Source of the DNA: Natronomonas salsuginis
GTDB lineage: Archaea; Halobacteriota; Halobacteria; Halobacteriales; Haloarculaceae
NCBI RefSeq assembly: GCF_005239135.1
Contig: NZ_QKNX01000001.1
Coordinates: 372,001-436,000, forward strand
Length of the DNA stretch: 64,000 nt
Reading direction: 5' to 3'
The notes below the pieces were generated by a model. That model did not search any database, was not told the origin of the DNA, and was given only the letters and a program-made list of their open reading frames with translations. The position numbers and the translations under genes were made by a program. How positions within the stretch are numbered: the first letter of the stretch is position 1; each line of letters starts with the position of its first letter. Of the stretch, positions 37,715-44,600 are shown piece by piece.

Positions 37715-38356
37715 ATGTACCTGCGGCTCATCGGGCTTTTCCTGCTCGTCCCGCTCGTGGACGTCTTGTTGCTCGTCGTCCTCGCGACGGGGCTGGGACC
37801 GGTCACCCTCGGCCCTGCGGCGACGGTCGCGATCGTCGTTCTGACCGCGTTGCTCGGACTGCTCTTGGTCCGCGCGGAGGGTCGACACACGGTTCGAAAG
37901 ATTCAGCGCCAACTCGCCCAAGGGGAGCCGCCGACGAACGCGCTGCTCGACGGCGCGTTCCTCCTCGTCGCCGGGGCGTTGATGCTCACTCCTGGACTGA
38001 TCACCGACCTGATCGGACTGCTCTTGGTGCTCCCCCCGACGCGCTACCCGATCCGACTGGTCGTCAAGCGCTACGTTGTGACGCCGTACCTCGACGGCAA
38101 AACCGGTGGCTTCGCAACCGGCAACGTCTACATCGGCGGCTTTCCGAGCGGCGACGGCGAAGGCGGCGGCTTTCAGGGCGGTTTCGGCGGCGCATCGGGG
38201 CCCGGCGCTGGCCCCAACGCGGGACGCTCTGACGGCGCGGAGACGGTCGACATGGGCGAGGACGACTACGAATTCGAGGACGTCTCGGACGATGGATACG
38301 CCGACGACGACGATTCCGACGCCGAGTCCACCGGCGACGGATTCTCCCGGCGATAA
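37715..38356 (+). CDS. FxsA family membrane protein
   Basis: A 213-residue protein. Residues 1-130 form the FxsA core: helices at about 5-25, 28-50, 80-96 and 100-112, with G-A-L-M-L-T-P-G-L-I-T-D near 88-99 as the conserved block. The C-terminal 80 residues are Gly-rich then strongly acidic and probably disordered in the cytosol. FxsA was first seen as a suppressor of F-plasmid exclusion of phage T7; its molecular role remains unclear. It is the last gene before tRNA-Ile. Confidence 0.85.
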   Translation: MYLRLIGLFLLVPLVDVLLLVVLATGLGPVTLGPAATVAIVVLTALLGLLLVRAEGRHTVRKIQRQLAQGEPPTNALLDGAFLLVAGALMLTPGLITDLIGLLLVLPPTRYPIRLVVKRYVVTPYLDGKTGGFATGNVYIGGFPSGDGEGGGFQGGFGGASGPGAGPNAGRSDGAETVDMGEDDYEFEDVSDDGYADDDDSDAESTGDGFSRR

Positions 38357-38393
38357 TCGTGCCACGGCCCGACGAACTTCGACCGAAAAGAAA

Positions 38394-38403
38394 CGTTTAA
38401 ACG
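38394..38403 (+). promoter_or_regulatory. Promoter of tRNA-Ile
   Basis: CGTTTAAACG with its TTTAAA core lies 35-44 bases upstream of the tRNA, a usual place for the haloarchaeal stable-RNA TATA element. Confidence 0.5.
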
Positions 38404-38437
38404 ACCCACGCGGCTACGGTGAAACGCGCCCAACAAC

Positions 38438-38512
38438 GGGCCAATAGCTCAGCTAGGTATGAGCGCTCGGCTGATAACCGGGAGGTCCTCGGTTCAAATC
38501 CGAGTTGGCCCA
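38438..38512 (+). tRNA. tRNA-Ile (GAT)
   Basis: A 75-nt cloverleaf. The acceptor stem pairs GGGCCAA with TTGGCCC, followed by discriminator A. The anticodon stem CTCGG/CCGGG encloses the loop CTGATAA with anticodon GAT. The T loop is TTCAAAT. CCA is not encoded. The accessory region of the window starts immediately 3' of it, and tRNA 3' ends are common integration sites. However, no second copy of this tRNA's 3' end was found in the window. Confidence 0.95.
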
Positions 38513-38687
38513 TCACGTTTCCGAACGGTCTTTGGCCGTTCACAAAACGGGCGCAGACCTCCCCAGCCAACCAATTTCCGGCGATACCACCTTTCGAGCA
38601 GCGCCGCTTTTCACCCGATCCCAACAGCAAACCTAACGCCCACCCCTCACGTCGTGCGATTCTCTTAGCCGAAACCGGGGGTGCAGC

Positions 38688-38795
38688 ATGAGCCCCTGCC
38701 GCTGTGAGTACGCCCCGACCGCCCGGTACGACGAGTCCGGCGGCCGCTACTGTGCTCGCTGTGGAGCGATGCTCCCCGAGGTGACCGTCCGATGA
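38688..38795 (+). CDS. 35-residue zinc-ribbon-like mini-protein
   Basis: The gene begins with ATG at 38688 and its stop overlaps the next start by four bases (ATGA at 38792-38795). The peptide has C4-R-C6 near the N-terminus and C23-A-R-C26 after a Gly/Arg turn, so a single four-cysteine zinc site is probable. Many haloarchaea encode such mini-zinc-finger proteins. The tight coupling with the SWIM-domain gene suggests a joint function, which is not known. Confidence 0.6.
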   Translation: MSPCRCEYAPTARYDESGGRYCARCGAMLPEVTVR

Positions 38796-39187
38796 CCGCG
38801 AGCCGCCCGCTCAACTTCACCGCCGAACGCGAGCAGGAGACGACGAGCTTCGAGCGCGCCGATCCGACGGCCTCGCTCATCGAGCAGCGATCACCGCAGT
38901 CGTGGACCGTCTCACTTCCCGACGGCGACGGCACCCATCACGTCACTCTCATTCAAGACTACGGCGTTTACATCGGCCGCTGTACCTGCGAGGGCTTTCA
39001 GTACAACGAGGGACCGTGCGCCCATCTCTGCACGATCAGGAAGGCCGATACGATCGGCTACCCCGACGTGAACGGAACCCCCGTCAGCATCGAGCGGGTC
39101 AACCGCGATCTCGACGACGAGCTTGCCGACCACCACGACGACATGGAGACGGTCCGCGCCGACGGCGCCCGGAGGATCCGCCGGTGA
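38792..39187 (+). CDS. SWIM zinc-finger protein
   Basis: A 131-residue protein. The SWIM signature C64-x-C66-x9-C76-x-H78 is complete. SWIM domains bind zinc and mediate DNA or protein contacts. The N-terminal 45 residues are acidic and polar. No catalytic domain is fused, unlike helicase or transposase SWIM proteins. It follows a four-cysteine mini-protein in the same operon. Confidence 0.75.
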   Translation: MTASRPLNFTAEREQETTSFERADPTASLIEQRSPQSWTVSLPDGDGTHHVTLIQDYGVYIGRCTCEGFQYNEGPCAHLCTIRKADTIGYPDVNGTPVSIERVNRDLDDELADHHDDMETVRADGARRIRR

Positions 39188-39345
39188 ATCGCGCACGCAC
39201 GCACCCGCCCGCTCGCGCGAGTTCGGCGAGCGCACCCCGTGGGGGGCGTCATACATACTCCGGTCACACCCCCGAATCCCGCCACCGTATGCGGGTTCGA
39301 TGGCGTCATAAAAACGTCGCGTCTGTCATACGGGAGGGATACTGA

Positions 39346-39624
39346 ATGCCGCGGATGGAATCCCCCGACGAGAACTACGAGCGAGTGAGCGCTCGCCTCT
39401 CGGGGTCTCGACGCGAGCGGTTCAACCAGTACCTTGACGAGAACGACGTGAGCAAGAGCGCCGTCATCCGCCGCGGAATCGACCTCGTAACGAACAGCGC
39501 AGTCGAGATCGGGCGGCTGTCTGGAGAGACCGACGAGATCCCAGCGGCCGGCGAGATCCGAGAGGAACCGTGGTACGCGCTCGGGGGCGTGTTGGTCGGC
39601 TACTTCATCGGTACGCTGCTGTGA
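39346..39624 (+). CDS. Ribbon-helix-helix protein with C-terminal membrane helix
   Basis: A 92-residue protein. Residues 10-45 have the RHH pattern (V-S-A-R-L-S-G-S-R-R-E-R-F-N-Q-Y-L, then S-K-S-A-V-I-R-R-G-I) typical of small DNA-binding antitoxin or CopG-like proteins. Residues 77-92 (Y-A-L-G-G-V-L-V-G-Y-F-I-G-T-L-L) form one hydrophobic helix at the very end. A membrane-tethered RHH would hold a DNA site or partner at the membrane. It lies directly upstream of the split integrase and could be its accessory factor. Confidence 0.6.
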   Translation: MPRMESPDENYERVSARLSGSRRERFNQYLDENDVSKSAVIRRGIDLVTNSAVEIGRLSGETDEIPAAGEIREEPWYALGGVLVGYFIGTLL

Positions 39625-39767
39625 TCCTGTAATATCACCTATCTCGTACCTCTGTACTCCCCCTCAAAATTAAGTAACCTAAAAAAGAATGTGTTTGTAA
39701 CATGTTCGAACGCATTAGTAATTGGCTTTCTTCTCCCCGCGAATACGAGGCAAAGTTAGAGTCTATT

Positions 39768-41226
39768 GACATCCTCCCCGGCCTAAAGGGCGAGGATTCC
39801 CGAGCGTTGGGATATTAAGATTCGCAACCCACCTGTTCGCTCGGTGCGAAACGCCCCGAGGTTTGATTGAACAGGTAGGCTACTGGCCGTGCCAAACGAC
39901 CGTTACTCGTATCCCCCGTAGGAGGATTCTGAGTTATCTTTCTGCGAATGTTCACCGCACCATTCACGTCTGCGTTTATCGTCACACCGCACGACTCACA
40001 GACGTACAGACCACGCTCCACGCGATTCGCATCCTGCTTCCGACCACAGCACGAACACGCCTTCGACGTATCTCGTTCGCTCGTTCGGTCAACGAGGATG
40101 CCGTGTTCCTCGGCTTTGTATTCGAGCAACGTGGTGAAGCGGTCAAACTCCCAGCCGTGGAGTTTCTTGTTCCCACGCTTGCCCCAGTTCCGAGCGTCAC
40201 CATTTTCGTCTTCTCGAATCTTGCTCAAGTCGCCAACAGCGATGCGACCGACCTCGTGGTCGATACACTGCTCAACGGTGTGCTTGGCGAGGGCGTGTAG
40301 GAAGTGGTCTTTCCGACGCGAGAGGGTTTGCCGGGCGCGAAGCGCACGGCGTGACGGGCCGTTATTGCCCTCGGTGTCGTACTCGTCGCGGGTGAAGTAA
40401 TGCTTGTCCTGCTTCAGCACATTCCCCGGGTACAACTCTGCATCACCGTCATCGTAGGCGATAGCGAGGTAGTTGCTGATACCGAGGTCGATTCCAGCGG
40501 TGTTGTCGCCGGGTGCGTCCTCGACGGGAATCTCGACTTTGCAGACGAGGTGAAATTCCCAGTAATCGCCGTTCCACACGGCCCGAACTTGCTGGATGTT
40601 CTCCACGGTCACGTCCGGTCGAGTCTCGTACTCTGCGAGGATGAAGTCCGAGCGGTGGTTCTTGAGATTGAACCCTTTGCTCAGACGGAGTTGGTTGTGC
40701 TTCGAATCGTGCTTAATGCCGTTCTGCTTCCACGTCACGGTGGAGCGTGGGTGATTGTCGCCTTGCTTGCGGTAGCCGGGTGGGTTCGCGTCTGTGTCGC
40801 CGTTCTTGCGCTTTTCGAACCAGCCGTTGAGCGACTCAGCAAGCTCTTCGAGAACTCGCTGACTTGACTGAGAATGGAGGTCACTGTATCGTTCGTGGTC
40901 TTTTAGCTCGCGCTTGAGGTCGGCTTCGGACGGAATCTCGCCAGTGTCATCCCACTCTTGTTGGATGTGGGAGCGTGCGACGTTCCACAGTTTCGAGGCT
41001 GAGTGCCCGCAGTCATCGAGGTCGTCACTCACCTGTTGGTGGTTGACGATTTTCGCTCGATAGGTGCGGGTTGTCTCCAGCATCAGACTGTGTTCATAAG
41101 CACTTATAAAAAATAGGGTATTAAAAGTAACGACTGGGACGTGGAATATCCGATTATACCATCGAACGTGGTTAGTGGAGGAACTGTCGGCTGTATCCCC
41201 GCCCTGAAGGACGGGGTTTTAGCCTT
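39768..41226 (-). mobile_element. IS1341-type (IS200/IS605 group) transposon with tnpB only
   Basis: The element holds a single tnpB and no Y1 transposase. The 5' end relative to tnpB (right end here) begins AAGGCTAAAACCCCG beside GTTAC on the minus strand, and the other end has the hairpin-rich stretch before GATGTC. No target duplication is seen, as usual for this group. Boundaries were chosen because removing 39768-41226 restores the integrase frame; a shift by one base at either side is equivalent. Confidence 0.75.
39815..41083 (-). CDS. tnpB: TnpB-family RNA-guided nuclease (transposon-encoded)
   Basis: A 422-residue TnpB. The RuvC-I Asp is D199 in T-A-G-I-D-L-G. The zinc ribbon has C343-x2-C346 and C362-x2-C365. 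The RuvC-III Asp is D372 in N-A-D-V-N-G-A. The RuvC-II position reads I-A-V-G-D-L, with Gly284 where the catalytic Glu is normally found; E291 a few residues on could be a substitute. TnpB proteins cut DNA guided by an omega RNA made from the element's 3' end. The C-terminal tail of about 40 residues is not conserved. The gene is intact in length. Confidence 0.88.
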   Translation of the reverse strand: MLETTRTYRAKIVNHQQVSDDLDDCGHSASKLWNVARSHIQQEWDDTGEIPSEADLKRELKDHERYSDLHSQSSQRVLEELAESLNGWFEKRKNGDTDANPPGYRKQGDNHPRSTVTWKQNGIKHDSKHNQLRLSKGFNLKNHRSDFILAEYETRPDVTVENIQQVRAVWNGDYWEFHLVCKVEIPVEDAPGDNTAGIDLGISNYLAIAYDDGDAELYPGNVLKQDKHYFTRDEYDTEGNNGPSRRALRARQTLSRRKDHFLHALAKHTVEQCIDHEVGRIAVGDLSKIREDENGDARNWGKRGNKKLHGWEFDRFTTLLEYKAEEHGILVDRTSERDTSKACSCCGRKQDANRVERGLYVCESCGVTINADVNGAVNIRRKITQNPPTGDTSNGRLARPVAYLFNQTSGRFAPSEQVGCES

Positions 41227-41873
41227 GTAACTTCGAAAAATTCGATTATAGTTAGACTCGACGATTCGGCGAGCGTCACGAAATGCTGGCTCTCACCTGA
41301 CGAACTCGACCGGTTCGAACGGACCGCCGGGCACGACGGTTGGAATCGAGAGATCGCTATGCAGTTGATGGGACGCTGTGGCCTTCGAGCGTCCGAGGTG
41401 AGCTACCCGGCCGACAAGCACCTTCGCTGGTCCGAGGACGGCGACATATGGCTATTCGAGGTTCGTGGAAAGAACACGAAAGGCGGCGACCCGAAGATAC
41501 GCGATGTGTGGATGCCGGAGGACGTAGCCGACGACGTGCATAAGTACAGCCGTGAGCGCGGCCTCGTCGCAACCGATAGGTGGGTCGACGCTTCGACGCC
41601 GTCCATACGTCGGTGGGTCAAAGAAACGGCTGAGACGGTCGCACAGGAGACAGGAGATGAACGGTGGTTGAACGTATCGAGTCACAACCTCCGGCGCTCG
41701 TGGGCGACGTACCACCTCGTAGAGCGGCAGGTAGATGTTCGAACCATGATGAGCATCGGCGGTTGGTCCGACTACGAAGCGATTGAACCGTACCTCGCAG
41801 AGCCGACCGAGAAGCGGATCGGCGAAGCGATGGCGGCGAAACACCTACATTGATGAATTCACTACGAATTCAT

Positions 41874-42071
41874 ATGAGCCGAACTTCGATCCCTGTCGAT
41901 TCGACCACCAAAGAGCGGTTAGACCGCTTGAAGCGAGATAACGAGACGTGGGACGAATTCTTAGAGCGGATTACGACGACCGAGGAACCGATCGAAGCCG
42001 GTGCGTGGTCCGACGAGCAGGCAGACCGCGCGAAAGCTTCCATCCGCAAGTCGCGAGAGAATTGGCGATGA
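41874..42071 (+). CDS. vapB: VapB-type antitoxin
   Basis: A 65-residue protein from the ATG at 41874 (M-S-R-T-S-I-P-V-D). The N-terminal half resembles the short DNA-binding region of haloarchaeal DUF7557-like antitoxins (T-K-E-R-L-D-R-L-K-R). The C-terminal half is charged and expected to bind the toxin. The stop overlaps the toxin start by 4 bases (42068-42071). It sits directly after the split integrase, a frequent place for stabilising toxin-antitoxin pairs. Confidence 0.78.
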   Translation: MSRTSIPVDSTTKERLDRLKRDNETWDEFLERITTTEEPIEAGAWSDEQADRAKASIRKSRENWR

Positions 42072-42463
42072 CGTTCCTCGATAGTTCGACGATTATCGAG
42101 TACCTACGCAACAATCAAACCGTTATCGACTACTTAGACAAGCGAGAGCCGTGGTGGACCTCTACAATCTGCATCTTCGAGGTACTGAACGGCCCCGTAG
42201 GATCTCCGAACTTCGATCCGATCGAAGAACGACAGAAATTCAGCGGTGTTCGAGCGCTCGAATTCAACGAACAACTCGCCCTCGAAGCTGCACGACTACA
42301 AGACGCATCGATCAAAGACGGGAGTGAACTCTCTCACCGGGACGCCATGATCGCCGCAACCGCCCGATCAACCGGGGACGAATACGTAGTCGCAGACGGC
42401 GATTTCGAGACCGAACCGCTCGAATCCGTGATGACAGTCACGAACCTCCACGCCGAAAAGTGA
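42068..42463 (+). CDS. vapC: VapC-type PIN-domain toxin ribonuclease
   Basis: A 131-residue PIN domain. The acidic metal-binding set is D5 (F-L-D-S-S), E38 (I-F-E-V-L), D92 (H-R-D-A-M-I-A) and D110/D112 (V-A-D-G-D-F-E). VapC toxins cleave tRNA or rRNA and are neutralised by VapB. The gene is complete and ends two bases before a TnpB-transposon remnant, so that element inserted without destroying it. Confidence 0.85.
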   Translation: MTFLDSSTIIEYLRNNQTVIDYLDKREPWWTSTICIFEVLNGPVGSPNFDPIEERQKFSGVRALEFNEQLALEAARLQDASIKDGSELSHRDAMIAATARSTGDEYVVADGDFETEPLESVMTVTNLHAEK

Positions 42464-42464
42464 A

Positions 42465-42827
42465 CTACCCCTGCCTACTCGCCGCCTTCGGCGGCTCCTT
42501 GAGGCAGGGGCTTCCTGGTTCAACGACTCGCTTTGCAGGAACAACCGCAGTTCCCGTAGGGAGCGCAGTCTTCGCAGGCATTCCTTCGGAGTGACCCACT
42601 CCTAGTTGCGAGAGTCCGCGAGAAAGGATATTCCACGCCGCGTTTGCATCTCTGTCGGCTTCGAACCCACAGGCAGGACAGGAGTGTTCACGCACCCACA
42701 GCGGTTTGTCCGTTTCGACGCCACAGGACGCACACTCTTTGGTCGTTCCAGCCGGCTCGACTTCCACGAAGTGCGTGCCTTCGCGTTTGCACTTGTATTC
42801 GAGTAGATCGGTAAACGCTCCTTACTT
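42465..42827 (-). mobile_element. Truncated TnpB transposon (3' part only)
   Basis: On the minus strand an open frame encodes the C-terminal part of a TnpB: E-Y-K-C-K-R-E-G-T-H-F-V-E-V, then the zinc ribbon C-A-S-C-G ... C-P-A-C-G-F and the RuvC-III block R-D-A-N-A-A-W-N-I. Everything upstream is missing. The 3' end has the usual hairpin (GCCGCCGAAGGCGGC) and ends AGGCAGGGGTAGTTCA. It is a different TnpB lineage from the one at 39815. Confidence 0.65.
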
Positions 42828-42908
42828 GCTTGTGACGCGAGAACATCTCCCTGGCCGACGCGTGTGTCGAGACACCCGTGGCGCCGCTTCGCCCTCGACG
42901 GTCGCTCG

Positions 42909-42932
42909 TGCGCGGGAGCGGATTTGAACCGG
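42909..42932 (-). other. tRNA 3'-end fragment (attachment-site relic)
   Basis: On the minus strand, GGTTCAAATCC-GCT-CCCGCGC-A has the T-loop consensus and an acceptor strand plus discriminator of a haloarchaeal tRNA. The 5' side of the T stem does not pair beyond three bases and nothing of the remaining tRNA precedes it. It is therefore not a tRNA gene but a 3'-end relic like those left by integrating elements. Confidence 0.55.
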
Positions 42933-43023
42933 ACTCAGACGTGCTCGCTGTGTGCGTCTGGCGGGGGTCAAATCGGTCCTCCTCCTTCGCTCGGCTTCTC
43001 GTTCCGCTCGAAAACTCGCTCAG

Positions 43024-43095
43024 TGCGCGGGACCGGATTTGAACCGGCGGACCCCTACGGGACAGCGTCCTAAGCGCTGCTTTGCAGCGCTTAGG
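43024..43095 (-). other. Truncated tRNA-Leu (TAG): anticodon arm to 3' end
   Basis: On the minus strand the stem CAGCG, loop CTTAGGA and stem CGCTG form an anticodon arm with anticodon TAG. It is followed by a long variable arm (TCCCGTAGGGGTC), the T arm CCGG-TTCAAAT-CCGG and the acceptor end TCCCGCGC-A. The acceptor 5' strand and D arm are absent. In their place stands an inverted copy of the anticodon arm: arms CCTAAGCGCTGC and GCAGCGCTTAGG with AAA between (43069-43095). This is a broken tRNA or attachment-site relic. Confidence 0.7.
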
Positions 43096-43230
43096 TCTTG
43101 GCAGTCCAGCGTCGTGCGCGTCTGGAAGCACGAATCGCCGCTGAAGCACTTCGTGCGCCGGTCTTGCCCGCGTTCTCGGACCTTAGCGTCGCGTGAGCTT
43201 TGCCTGTAAATGTCCGGGTCTCACGCCATC

Positions 43231-43240
43231 CACTTAAATA
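43231..43240 (+). promoter_or_regulatory. tRNA-type promoter box before the tRNA-Leu-like pseudogene
   Basis: CACTTAAATA matches the haloarchaeal stable-RNA TATA box and stands about 37-46 bases before 43277, where a tRNA-Leu-like sequence begins. It supports the view that this was a functional tRNA gene once. Confidence 0.4.
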
Positions 43241-43276
43241 CGAGGCCCGGCACAGCGTTCTGCGATGTTACCACTC

Positions 43277-43357
43277 GCGCGGTCAAATTGCTTGCCTGCC
43301 CGGACGTGTTTGACGCTGTCCCGCAGGAATCCGCCGGTTCGAAACCGGTCCCGCGCA
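43277..43357 (+). pseudogene. tRNA-Leu-like pseudogene
   Basis: The 3' part (43312-43357) is clear tRNA-Leu: anticodon-stem half GACGCTG, variable arm TCCCGCAGGAATC, T arm CCGG-TTCGAAA-CCGG, acceptor TCCCGCGC-A. At 43277 the sequence GCGCGGT pairs with six of seven acceptor bases at the right total length (81 nt). In between, neither a D arm nor a paired anticodon stem can be drawn. It is either a decayed tRNA-Leu or a recombined attachment site. Confidence 0.55.
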
Positions 43358-43385
43358 CTGAGGAGCGGAGCGAACAGGATCGATT

Positions 43386-43692
43386 TGAAACCTAGAAGAC
43401 TCGCTGGCACTCGTCTTCTCCACAGTCGAATCGCGCTGCGGGTACCGGTTCGACTGTCAAACGAGTCGTTCATTTAGCCGTGAAGCGTCTAATTTCGGGG
43501 GTTATAGAATAAGATCTCAGAGGTGGAAAGGCTAGAATACGGGCGTTCCACATCCAGAAATCACTAATAGACACTATTGTATTGAAAATCGATAGAGTCG
43601 ACCGGGATAACCGCTTGGAATTCCAGCTGTATTATGCGAGGACAGAGGTCTGTTGAAGACAGGGCACTTATCTGGCACACAGATCTCGGTGA
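43386..43692. other. Non-coding stretch without recognisable gene
   Basis: Moderate GC, with no open frame showing haloarchaeal composition on either strand. It follows the tRNA-Leu relics and precedes a frameshifted small gene. I see nothing functional in it. Confidence 0.3.
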
Positions 43693-43853
43693 CTACTCCT
43701 CCGACTTGGCTAATGCCATAATTTCGAGGCCCCAATCCGGGAGATCCGGTTCGTCATTCAGGACGGGCCAGGCCCCTCAACGTCGATCCCCTTCGAAGCG
43801 GCTTCGTTGACAAGGCGCTTCAGTTGCCAATGGAAGGCTTCTTCCGTGTCCAT
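43693..43853 (-). pseudogene. Frameshifted small acidic protein gene
   Basis: From the ATG at 43851-43853 the frame reads M-D-T-E-E-A-F-H-W-Q-L-K-R-L-V-N-E-A-A and stops early at a TGA near 43767. One base shift near 43770-43778 continues as A-W-P-V-L-N-D-E-P-D-L-P-D-W-G-L-E and ends at TAG (43693-43695). The joined product would be about 53 residues, typical of short haloarchaeal proteins. The function is unknown. Confidence 0.5.
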
Positions 43854-43879
43854 ATGGGTTCATCAGTTGCCATACTCTC

Positions 43880-44062
43880 TCACCTCAATCGCTTGGATGA
43901 TATAGATGAATTTCGTGTATTTGTTTCGGTGAATAACCGTCTGCCCCTGTCTAGTGTTGCGCCACGTCGGATAACTTCAACCGGCGTGAAGTCGAGAAGA
44001 GGCGCGTGCTCCGGGCAGCGTTCGACGGTGTTTACGAGCGGAGTGACATCCCGACGCCCCAT
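43880..44062 (-). pseudogene. Possible gene fragment
   Basis: A 60-codon frame (M-G-R-R-D-V-T-P-L-V-N-T-V-E-R-C) is open also 13 codons upstream of its ATG (K-Y-K-I-E-L-P-S-A-L). The amino-acid pattern looks natural but no family is recognised and the ends are abrupt. The rest of the 430 bases up to 44283 show no other gene; the last 180 bases carry the leader of the next gene. Confidence 0.25.
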
Positions 44063-44282
44063 CAGGGCTGACGGTAACTCGATTTTATATTTCCTGCGAA
44101 GAGGTTCGGAAGTCGTGTTTAGATTCGACTAACTTGACGGCAAGGTTACTTACGTGACTGGTAGATAAATCCAGGTAAGACAGTCGCTCACGGCGGTCTC
44201 CAGACCTGAACCTCGGAAGTAAGGAATGACGGCGCGTCACTACCGCGCCGCCTGTGTGCCGTCTTAAGCACGGAAGCACACA

Positions 44283-44600
44283 ATGACGCATCCGAACTCA
44301 ACGAACAATAAGACTACGGGAAGCATCGACAAATCAGGCACTGCAGTCATCGACATCCCTCACGGTGACGCGCTCGAAGTTGACGTAACGTACATCGACA
44401 CAACCGCACGGAAGACGATCTACTACCTCACCGGTCGGTCAGACGGGATCGACTTCATCACAACTGACAGAGAAGTCGTTGCGCGGTCTGAGCGCGCTCA
44501 GACACTCCTTAACGAGCACACGGACTCTGATACGGAGACAAGTGTGGACGGGCGCACGGACCCACAGCATGCCGTCATGACCGACGGAGGCGAAGAGTGA
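44283..44600 (+). CDS. Hypothetical protein, first of a two-gene unit
   Basis: A 105-residue, acidic, soluble protein. Residues 18-72 look like a small beta domain (A-V-I-D-I-P-H-G-D-A-L-E-V-D-V-T-Y-I-D). The last 30 residues are a charged disordered tail. No family is recognised. The stop overlaps the GTG start of the next gene by 4 bases, so the two products are made together. Confidence 0.6.
   Translation: MTHPNSTNNKTTGSIDKSGTAVIDIPHGDALEVDVTYIDTTARKTIYYLTGRSDGIDFITTDREVVARSERAQTLLNEHTDSDTETSVDGRTDPQHAVMTDGGEE

Larger units (their letters stand above)
39702..41853 (+). pseudogene. Tyrosine integrase gene split by a TnpB transposon
   Basis: The 5' part starts at 39702 (M-F-E-R-I-S-N-W-L-S-S-P-R-E-Y) and runs to about 39767. 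The 3' part resumes at 41227 and ends at 41853. Joining ATT at 39765-39767 to GTAAC at 41227 restores an uninterrupted frame of about 230 codons. The 3' part carries the catalytic set of a tyrosine recombinase: R in G-R-C-G-L-R-A-S-E, H-N-L-R-R-S-W, G-G-W, and a Tyr in E-P-Y-L. There is no core-binding domain of usual length, which recalls the compact integrases of SNJ2-type haloarchaeal viruses. In its present form it cannot make the whole enzyme. Confidence 0.75.

Noticed and set aside
43024-43357. Two functional tRNA-Leu genes
   Set aside because: Neither can form a D arm; the first lacks its acceptor 5' strand and the second has an unpaired anticodon stem. They are listed as relics instead.
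38512-43357. Island precisely bounded by tRNA-Ile and a second copy of its 3' end
   Set aside because: I searched for the tRNA-Ile 3' end (CTCGGTTCAAATCCGAG) on both strands by eye and found no second copy; the tRNA relics to the right are of the tRNA-Leu type.
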